Of a stretch of 13,118 bases of DNA, positions 6,741 to 11,717 are shown in pieces. A program made the translations under genes and the position numbers. Under the pieces are notes generated by a model that had not been told where the DNA came from, searched no databases, and worked only from the letters and a program-made list of their open reading frames with translations. The DNA is from Sandaracinaceae bacterium (GTDB taxonomy: Bacteria; Myxococcota_A; Polyangia; Polyangiales; JAFGIB01), in contig JADGRG010000003.1 of assembly GCA_017881145.1 (NCBI GenBank), positions 1 through 13,118 on the forward strand, in the 5' to 3' direction. How positions within the stretch are numbered: position 1 is the first letter of the stretch; each line of letters begins with the position of its first letter.

Positions 6741-7814
6741 TCAGAAGTGCAGGAGTGCCGTAGCCGAGCCGGAGGCTGGAGCGAGCGCCAGGCGTCGCGG
6801 AAGCCGAGTGGCGGATGCCGTGTTGGGAGCGGACTCGTTCGGTGCATCGTCGCCGGTGAGGTAGAGCACAGCGGCAGTTGCGATGGCCATCACTCCGACG
6901 CCAAAGCCCACATCGGCAAAGAGCGCATAGCGTTCGCCGCGATCGGCGGTGGCGGTGGTGGGATGCTGGTTGAAGTCGTGCTGCTCACTCATCGCGAGAA
7001 AGCCCAGCACGGTGCCGGTGACGAGGCCGGCTGCGCCGATGCCTGCGGTCACCCAGATCGCCGTAGTCGACCGGCCGGAAGGCGTCGTAGCTGCAGGCGG
7101 TGCCGCGTTGGTCTCTGCTGCTGGCAACGCAGCTGCTGCAACCGCCGCGGGTGGCGGCACAGGCAACGCTTCGAGCATCACGCGCAGCTCGTGCTTGCCA
7201 CCGGGAGTCAGCTTCACTGCCTCCGTTCCAGCGTGATAACCGTGCAGGGTGTAGTGGATCTCGTGGCCGCCTGGCGCGAGCTTGAGCTGCGCGGGCGCCA
7301 GCTTCTGCGTGGGCAAACCGTCGACGGAGAGCTCGGCACCCGCCGGCTCGGTCGTTACCGCGAGCATCGCTGGCGTGGCGGAAAGCTCCGTGATCTTGGC
7401 TTCGATGTCGGCTCGATTGGGCGCATCCGCACGAGCCTCCAAGTAGAAACGCAGCGTCCCGATGGCCGCTTCGACGCGCTCGAGCTTGGCCTGCGACTCG
7501 GAGATGCTCAGCAGCACGATCGGGTTGGGAACCGCTGCGAACGCTTCCTGAAATGCGGCGAGCGCTTCATCGTAGTGGCCGGCGCTGAACGCCGACTGCC
7601 CGCGTGCGTAGGCCGCACGCGCCTTCTCCTTGGTGTCTGCGCTCGGCTCAGCGCTCTTCTCGGCACTCTTTTCAGCGCTGCTGGCCTTGCCTCGTTTGGC
7701 GCCGCTCGACTTATGCTGCGCGTGCGCGGCACCGGGAACGGACGCGACGAGGACGGCGAGAAGAACGGCTACTGTTACAGCTACAGCTACACGGGTATAT
7801 GACGTGCGCATCAT
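6741..7814 (-). CDS. Exported TPR-PEGA protein with C-terminal membrane helices
   Basis: A 357-residue protein. Residues 1-32 look like a signal peptide (core VAVAVTVAVLLAVLVASV, cleavage after AHA). A Lys/Ser/Ala/Glu-rich linker (34-62, with repeated AEKS) leads to a TPR region at about 63-126 (ARAAYARGQSAFSAGHYDEA, then LAAFQEAF). A PEGA-type beta domain follows at about 150-215, with TEPAGAELSVDG (155-166) and HGYHAG (191-196). An Ala/Pro-rich stretch (217-247) precedes two hydrophobic helices at about 252-274 and 300-319, with DRGERYALFADVGFGVG between them, a tail style common in myxobacterial TPR-PEGA proteins. PEGA domains are often linked to surface and cell-wall contact. The start is uncertain: the ATG at 7814 begins a clean signal peptide, but an in-frame TTG at 7853 overlaps the upstream TGA (TTGA), consistent with coupling, and would add 13 residues. 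Function is not known. Confidence 0.82.
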   Translation of the reverse strand: MMRTSYTRVAVAVTVAVLLAVLVASVPGAAHAQHKSSGAKRGKASSAEKSAEKSAEPSADTKEKARAAYARGQSAFSAGHYDEALAAFQEAFAAVPNPIVLLSISESQAKLERVEAAIGTLRFYLEARADAPNRADIEAKITELSATPAMLAVTTEPAGAELSVDGLPTQKLAPAQLKLAPGGHEIHYTLHGYHAGTEAVKLTPGGKHELRVMLEALPVPPPAAVAAAALPAAETNAAPPAATTPSGRSTTAIWVTAGIGAAGLVTGTVLGFLAMSEQHDFNQHPTTATADRGERYALFADVGFGVGVMAIATAAVLYLTGDDAPNESAPNTASATRLPRRLALAPASGSATALLHF

Positions 7815-7849
7815 CTGGTCTGGCACGGTACGGCGCGGCCGGATCTGCG

Positions 7850-8206
7850 TCAACCACCGTCCAAGTGGCCCGCGTCGCTGCTGGAGCTGGCGTCTGCACC
7901 TGAATCCGCGACGCTCATGTTGGGACCTGCATCCGACTTGGGGCCTGCATCCGACACGGAGCTACCACCACCGCACTCGATGTCGGTGGAGTGGCCACAG
8001 ATTCCGCGCGACCCAGAGCCCGCGATGCAGCAGATCAGGCCGGAGGAGCAATCGCGGGTCACCTGACAAGGATCACCGGCGCTCTTCGAGCACGCGGCCG
8101 CGAGCAGGACGAGAGTCAACAACGCCGAGAGCCGAAGGCTGCTCGGCGGGCAGGTAACTACCTTGCAGCCAGAGAGAAGGGTCGGTAGCTCGCGTTTGCG
8201 TTCCAA
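7850..8206 (-). CDS. Small Cys-rich lipoprotein with Ser-Asp-Ala-Gly tail
   Basis: A 118-residue product with a lipoprotein signal: a hydrophobic stretch SALLTLVLLAAA ending in lipidated C39 (LLAAAC). After lipidation and cleavage the mature part begins CSKSAGDPC and holds seven further cysteines in CQVTRDCSSGLICC, GIC and IEC, a compact disulfide-knot pattern repeatedly seen in myxobacterial lipoproteins. The last 40 residues are a low-complexity Ser/Asp/Ala/Gly tail with SDAGP repeats, probably a flexible or metal-binding linker. The start is the TTG at 8206, chosen because GGAGGA lies 6 nt upstream; the n-region is long (about 27 residues) but contains Lys and Arg. Its TGA overlaps a TTG of the TPR-PEGA frame downstream. 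An Lgt-family gene lies two genes upstream, so lipidation by a linked enzyme is possible but inferred. Function unknown. Confidence 0.72.
   Translation of the reverse strand: MERKRELPTLLSGCKVVTCPPSSLRLSALLTLVLLAAACSKSAGDPCQVTRDCSSGLICCIAGSGSRGICGHSTDIECGGGSSVSDAGPKSDAGPNMSVADSGADASSSSDAGHLDGG
7921..7956 (-). repeat. 18-bp tandem repeat in lipoprotein tail
   Basis: Two adjacent 18-bp units (7921-7938 and 7939-7956), identical at 16 of 18 positions, encode consecutive SDAGP(K/N) hexapeptides in the lipoprotein tail. The in-frame period suggests expansion by replication slippage. Confidence 0.7.
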
Positions 8207-8212
8207 GGCATG

Positions 8213-8218
8213 TCCTCC
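8213..8218 (-). promoter_or_regulatory. Strong ribosome binding site setting a TTG start
   Basis: GGAGGA on the minus strand sits 6 nt before the TTG at 8206, the best Shine-Dalgarno match near any gene start here. An out-of-frame ATG (8211-8209) lies between it and the TTG but is only one base from the site and opens a frame of just 17 codons, so the TTG is the better start. Confidence 0.6.
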
Positions 8219-8314
8219 GCACCGGGACGCTCTGGCCCGGCAAACGAGGCGGCAGCATAGAGCCGTTCCGCCAGCGACGCCACGTGGATCACGGGGCAAG
8301 CGCGCGGGTTTGCT

Positions 8315-9217
8315 TCAGGGCTTCGGGGCGCGCGCTGGCGTGACCAACTCGCTCGGGTAGGCGCAGCGAAAGCCGACGTCGGGCCTGCGCTCTGCTTCGG
8401 CCAGGTGCGCCCGCGCTCGCACGCGCAGGAAGGGTGGCGCACCGCGCCAGGAGCCGCCGCGAAGCACCCGCTCAGTGCCAATGCGAGGGCCCTCCGGATC
8501 GACGGCGGACCCGGCGCTCGCGTAGGGGCCGTAGCGATCCGCCACGAGCTCCCAGACGTTGCCAGCCAAGTTGCGCAAGCCGCAAGCGCTGCGGCCATCC
8601 GGATACGCATCGACCGGTGCCGCTTGCAGATACCCATCGAGCGGGCTCGCTTCGCCCACGGCTTGCGCGTGGTTGGAGAGCCGAGGGTTCCAATCAGCGC
8701 CCCAGGGAAACGCGCGCTCGCTCTCACCGCGAGCTACACGCTCCCACTGGGCTTCGGTTGGCAGCCTGCCACCCACCCACGCGCAATAGCGCGCCGCGTC
8801 CGACCAGGTGATCTCGACCACCGGCTGGTTCGGCTGACCCTTCTCTGGGTCGCGATCCGAGACACCGGATGGCAAGCACGCGCCTGCCGCAACACAGCGG
8901 CGGTATGCGGCATTTGCGACCTCGGTGCGATCGATGGAGAAGCTGCCCAGATAGACTTCGTGTGCGGGAGACTCGTCGGCGAAAGCGCCGGCATCGCAGC
9001 GAGTGCCTGCGGGCGCGGACTGCGTGCACAAGGCAGTCGCCTGCGCCACGTCTCGCTCGCTGCTTCCCATCGTGAAGAAGCCGGCCTCGATGCGAACCCG
9101 CGTCGGCGGCGTGAAGGTGAGCTGCTGGGTCGCATCCGCGGACACTTGCAGCGCTAACAAACCAGAGAGCGCCGCACTCACGACGACGCAACTCACACTT
9201 CGTCGAGCCGAGCGCAT
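8315..9217 (-). CDS. Exported SUMF1/FGE-sulfatase-fold protein, catalytic cysteines absent
   Basis: A 300-residue protein with an N-terminal signal peptide (basic MRSARR, core VVVSAALSGLLAL, cleavage near ADA at 27-29). The rest is a full SUMF1 (FGE-sulfatase) domain: IEAGFFTMGSSE (43-54), DESPAHEVYLGSFSIDRTEV (81-100), PVVEITWSDAARYCAW (132-147), GGRLPTEAQWERVARG (149-164), FPWG (170-173), GLRNLAGNVWEL (213-224), RVLRGGSW (250-257) and DVGFRCAYP (280-288). In true formylglycine-generating enzymes the GGSW region is followed by the two active-site cysteines; here it reads GGSWRGAPPFLRVRARA with no Cys, so this is not a sulfatase activator. Such domains in non-FGE proteins serve as ligand-binding or other enzyme folds. 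Remaining Cys (64, 74, 108, 114, 212) could form disulfides outside the cytoplasm. It starts 11 bp after the Lgt-like stop, in one transcription unit. Confidence 0.87.
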   Translation of the reverse strand: MRSARRSVSCVVVSAALSGLLALQVSADATQQLTFTPPTRVRIEAGFFTMGSSERDVAQATALCTQSAPAGTRCDAGAFADESPAHEVYLGSFSIDRTEVANAAYRRCVAAGACLPSGVSDRDPEKGQPNQPVVEITWSDAARYCAWVGGRLPTEAQWERVARGESERAFPWGADWNPRLSNHAQAVGEASPLDGYLQAAPVDAYPDGRSACGLRNLAGNVWELVADRYGPYASAGSAVDPEGPRIGTERVLRGGSWRGAPPFLRVRARAHLAEAERRPDVGFRCAYPSELVTPARAPKP

Positions 9218-9228
9218 GGCCGGGTTAA

Positions 9229-10029
9229 CTACACCGTAGAGCGCCGAGCGAGAAGACCCCGCCAGGGACGCGCTCGCTGCGCCAAGGCCAGGCCGAGCAC
9301 CAGCGCGCAGAGCAGCGCCGAGACGAGCTGCGAAGTGGATACGAGGCCTCCGAAGAAGACCCCGCGCACGGTGTCGCCACGCAGCGGTTCGAGCAGCGCG
9401 CGCAGGAGCGCATAGGCGAAGACGTAAGAGGCGAAGCGATCACCTTGGCCGAGACGGCGTGCCGGCCAGAGCGAAAAGAGCAGCGCCAGCAAGAGCAACG
9501 CCGCGCTTTCGTAGAGGGGCCAGGGATGGCGGCGTAACGCAGGCGTTGCAGCGGGTGCGAGCGGATGCGTATAGAGGACGGAGAGAGGCCCGTCCCACGG
9601 CGCGCCGTAGCAGCAGCCACCGAGAAAACAGCCGAGGCGGCCGAGCGTATGGGCGATGGGCAGCGCGGGCACCGACGCATCGAGCGCGCGACCGAGCGGC
9701 AGGCCAAGCACGTCAGTCGCAGCGGCAAAGCCGAGCGTGCCGAACACGGCGCCACCGTAAAAGATGAGCCCGGGATGGAGGAGCGCCGCGTGCAGCGAGG
9801 CACCGAGCCAGAGCGAGAGCCCCAAGTGCGCAAGGTAGGCGCCGACGAACGCGCAGCCGACGCCGATGCCAAGGGCGGCGATCATCGCACCGGCGTCGAG
9901 GCCAGCGCGCACCGCAGCTCGCAGCGCCAGCCCTGCTCCGACCAGCGCGGCCAGGGCCAAGAACGCACCGTAGCTGCCGATGGGCAGCCAAGCTCCACCC
10001 CACTCGATGATGGTCAACACGGGATGCAT
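9229..10029 (-). CDS. Lgt-family membrane protein (prolipoprotein diacylglyceryl transferase-like, variant signature)
   Basis: A 266-residue inner-membrane protein with about seven hydrophobic segments and the layout of prolipoprotein diacylglyceryl transferase, which adds diacylglycerol from phosphatidylglycerol to the lipobox cysteine. Seen: PGLIFYGGAVFG (86-97, the GG motif), AHTLGRLGCFLGGCCYG (126-142) at the Lgt signature, PWPLYESAALL (169-179), and RALLEPLRGD (210-219) matching the R-xxx-E-xx-R element near the C-terminus. In E. coli Lgt the signature reads GRLGNFINGELWG with an essential Asn; here that place is C134 and the next residues are GGCC, so three cysteines (134, 139, 140) replace conserved polar residues. 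The conserved R131, R210, E214 and R217 are kept. It may be a diverged paralogue rather than the housekeeping enzyme, so I give no gene symbol. Downstream genes encode two exported proteins, one a lipoprotein. No clear Shine-Dalgarno. Confidence 0.85.
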   Translation of the reverse strand: MHPVLTIIEWGGAWLPIGSYGAFLALAALVGAGLALRAAVRAGLDAGAMIAALGIGVGCAFVGAYLAHLGLSLWLGASLHAALLHPGLIFYGGAVFGTLGFAAATDVLGLPLGRALDASVPALPIAHTLGRLGCFLGGCCYGAPWDGPLSVLYTHPLAPAATPALRRHPWPLYESAALLLLALLFSLWPARRLGQGDRFASYVFAYALLRALLEPLRGDTVRGVFFGGLVSTSQLVSALLCALVLGLALAQRARPWRGLLARRSTV

Positions 10030-10053
10030 GCGGAGATCTGGCTGGTTCAGCGC

Positions 10054-10180
10054 TGAAGAGCTGTCGAAAAATCGGCGCAGAGCGAGCGCGCCCGCAGAAA
10101 AACCGCAGGAATACTCGCGTATTTCGAGGATTTTTTGGCAGGACGAAAGCCGCTATGAGCCATTTTTCGACCGCTCTTGA
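10054..10180. repeat. 127-bp imperfect palindrome, MITE/REP-like element
   Basis: The whole segment folds back on itself about a centre near 10116-10117. Outer arms: AAGAGC-t-GTCGAAAAAT at 10056-10072 pairs with ATTTTTCGAC-c-GCTCTT at 10162-10179. Inner arms: AAAAACC with GGATTTTTT around GCAGG/TCGAG, and a perfect AATAC-TCGC-GTATT core at 10110-10123. Equal arm lengths and matching terminal inverted repeats suggest a small non-autonomous mobile or dispersed palindromic element. It fills the spacer between the DUF4190-like gene and the Lgt-like gene, and its right arm encodes the last codons and stop of the former. A role as RNA hairpin or bidirectional transcription attenuator is also possible. 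Confidence 0.65.
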
Positions 10181-10683
10181 GGCCCGGGGGGCAAAGGTGG
10201 TGGTGGCAGAGCGGAAGGTCCTGCACCCTGTGGAGCGGCCGGCACCGCGCCGCGACTCGGTGCAGCTTGCGGCGGCGGGGCGTCGTCGAGCTGTGGTGGC
10301 AGAAAGGGCGGCGGAGCAAGCGGACCCGCGCCGGCGTCCGGGCCGAAGACAAACCCGGGACCTACGCCGAAACGCACGTCCTTCTGCATGCGCAGCTCAC
10401 CGGTGGCGCAGAGGGCGTTGCACATTCCGCAGGTCAGGGCGACCAGCACGCCGGGCACGAAAGCGATAGTGCTGAGAATCACGCCGGCACGGGCGACATC
10501 AGTGCGCAGTCCCTCGCGTTGCCGGCGCGAGAGGGCAAGTCCGCCCAAGACGATGCCCAGAAGCGCCAGCGCGGGTGCCGCGAAAGAAAACACGCTCCCC
10601 AGGCGCGGAACCAAGGTCATGACCATGCCCGCGGCGGCGCAACCGACCGAGACAATGGCCAGCAGAATCGAGGCAAGTGCCAT
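10153..10683 (-). CDS. Small DUF4190-like membrane protein with proline-rich C-terminus
   Basis: A 176-residue protein with three hydrophobic helices at about 2-22, 30-51 and 65-84, the pattern ALLGIVLGGLALSRRQREG (40-58) between helices 2 and 3 resembling the DUF4190 family of small membrane proteins of unknown function. A cysteine cluster C85-x2-C88-x3-C92 follows the last helix. Residues from about 116 to 170 are Pro/Ala/Gly-rich and without predicted structure. The C-terminal residues QERSKNGS and the TAG stop are encoded by the right arm of the 127-bp palindrome, so the original C-terminus may have been different or truncated by that insertion. The ATG at 10683 is the only good start, with no Shine-Dalgarno. 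Divergent from era across 101 bp. Function unknown. Confidence 0.72.
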   Translation of the reverse strand: MALASILLAIVSVGCAAAGMVMTLVPRLGSVFSFAAPALALLGIVLGGLALSRRQREGLRTDVARAGVILSTIAFVPGVLVALTCGMCNALCATGELRMQKDVRFGVGPGFVFGPDAGAGPLAPPPFLPPQLDDAPPPQAAPSRGAVPAAPQGAGPSALPPPPLPPGPQERSKNGS

Positions 10684-10691
10684 GGCGCGGT

Positions 10692-10720
10692 GGTATCCGC
10701 CCGAGCGCGCGCGGGGTCAA
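10692..10720 (-). promoter_or_regulatory. Candidate sigma-70-type promoter for the DUF4190-like gene
   Basis: On the minus strand TTGACC (10720-10715; five of six to consensus) is followed after exactly 17 bp by GATACC (10697-10692; three of six). The expected start of transcription is about two bases from the ATG at 10683, which would give an almost leaderless message, in keeping with the lack of a Shine-Dalgarno there. Prediction only. Confidence 0.32.
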
Positions 10721-10747
10721 GCCTGTGCATCAATACGCTGCTGAGGC

Positions 10748-10775
10748 TCGACGCAGCGCCTTTGCCTACTACAAT
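10748..10775 (+). promoter_or_regulatory. Candidate sigma-70-type promoter for era-der
   Basis: TACAAT (10770-10775; five of six to TATAAT) is preceded by TCGACG (10748-10753; four of six to TTGACA) with a 16-bp spacer. Transcription would begin near 10782, about three bases before the era ATG; no Shine-Dalgarno is visible before that ATG. Prediction only. Confidence 0.35.
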
Positions 10776-10784
10776 GGCGCGCCC

Positions 10785-11714
10785 ATGGCAGACGCATCCC
10801 CCCGCAGCGGTCGAGTGGCCATCGTTGGAAGACCCAACGTCGGCAAGTCGACCCTGCTCAACGCTCTCTTGGGGCAGAAGCTCGCCATTGCTACGCCCAA
10901 GCCTGGCACCACGCGCAGCACGCTGCTCGGCATCTACGTCCAGAAGGAGCCGCCCACGCAGATTGCGTTCGTGGACACCCCGGGCCTGCACCGACCGCAC
11001 AACGCACTCGGCCGCGCTCTGGTCGAGGATGCCAAGGCGAGCTTCACGGGGGCGGACGTGGTGCTGATGGTGACCGAGCTCGGCAAGAACATCCATCCCG
11101 GATCGTTTCTGAGCGGCGGCGACGGCGAAGTGCTGGCCATGCTGCGCGAGCTCGGCGTCCCCGTGGTGCTGGTCATCAACAAGGTCGACAAGGTCAAAGA
11201 CAAAGCGCTGATTCTGCCGGTGCTCGAGCGCGCGATGAAGGTCTACCCCTTCGCGGCGGTGGTGCCGCTCTCGGCCCTGCGCAAGGACAACCTCGATGCG
11301 CTGGTAAAAGCCGTGCGCGAGCATCTGCCCGAGGGCCTGGCCTACGACGCCGAAACCCTCACCGACAAACCCGAGCGTTTCTTTGCCGGCGAAGCGATCC
11401 GCGAAGCCGTGCTCAACCACACGCGCGAAGAAGTGCCGCACGGTGTGGCGGTGGTGGTCGACAACTTCGAGGACGGCGCCAGCCTCTACCGCATCGCAGC
11501 CACCATCGTGGTCAGCAAAGACAGCCACAAGGGCATCGTGATCGGTAAAGGTGGATCGCTGCTCAAAGAGATCGGCACCGAAGCGCGCAAAGCCATGGAA
11601 GAGCTCTTCGGGCACAAGGTGTTCCTGGAGCTCTGGGTGAAGGTGATCGCGGGCTGGATGGAAGATCCCGCGCAGGTGCAGTCGCTGGTGCGCGCGCCGC
11701 TGGGGAACGACTGA
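10785..11714 (+). CDS. era: GTPase Era
   Basis: A 309-residue essential-type GTPase that binds 16S rRNA near its 3' end and takes part in 30S subunit assembly at the inner face of the membrane. The GTPase domain (about 9-185) shows G1 GRPNVGKST (15-23), G2 with the T42-T43 pair in PGTTRST, G3 DTPG (64-67), G4 NKVD (132-135) and G5 SAL (163-165). A C-terminal KH domain (about 200-300) has the RNA-binding loop IVIGKGGSLLKEIG (251-264) and the typical ending FLELWVKV. The frame is open upstream to 10677, but the family begins just before the G1 motif, so I start at the ATG at 10785. Helix 3/switch region (GKNIHPGSFLSGGDGEVLAM, 100-119) is slightly longer than usual. der follows after 3 bp, so the two are surely co-transcribed. 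Confidence 0.96.
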   Translation: MADASPRSGRVAIVGRPNVGKSTLLNALLGQKLAIATPKPGTTRSTLLGIYVQKEPPTQIAFVDTPGLHRPHNALGRALVEDAKASFTGADVVLMVTELGKNIHPGSFLSGGDGEVLAMLRELGVPVVLVINKVDKVKDKALILPVLERAMKVYPFAAVVPLSALRKDNLDALVKAVREHLPEGLAYDAETLTDKPERFFAGEAIREAVLNHTREEVPHGVAVVVDNFEDGASLYRIAATIVVSKDSHKGIVIGKGGSLLKEIGTEARKAMEELFGHKVFLELWVKVIAGWMEDPAQVQSLVRAPLGND

Positions 11715-11717
11715 GCC

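Noticed and set aside
6747..7802. 351-codon open frame on the plus strand
   Set aside because: Antisense to the TPR-PEGA gene, whose signal peptide, TPR and PEGA motifs are clear; the plus-strand product is Arg/Cys/Gly-rich with no domain.
7921..7956. Short tandem repeat as a CRISPR remnant
   Set aside because: Only two directly adjoining 18-bp units without spacers, in frame with the lipoprotein's SDAGP tail, and no cas gene.
8158..8727. 189-codon minus-strand frame reaching into the spacer before the lipoprotein gene
   Set aside because: Most of it overlaps the SUMF1 gene in another frame; only the last part lies in the spacer and it ends inside the lipoprotein signal peptide, so it is unlikely to be translated.
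8405..9157. 250-codon open frame on the plus strand
   Set aside because: Antisense to the SUMF1-fold gene and without protein-like features.
8315..9217. Annotation as a true formylglycine-generating enzyme
   Set aside because: The segment following GGSW lacks the paired active-site cysteines, and no sulfatase gene lies nearby.
10617..11615. 332-codon open frame on the minus strand over era
   Set aside because: Antisense to the clear Era motifs, composition rich in His/Gln/Val repeats typical of a reverse-strand shadow, no recognisable domain.
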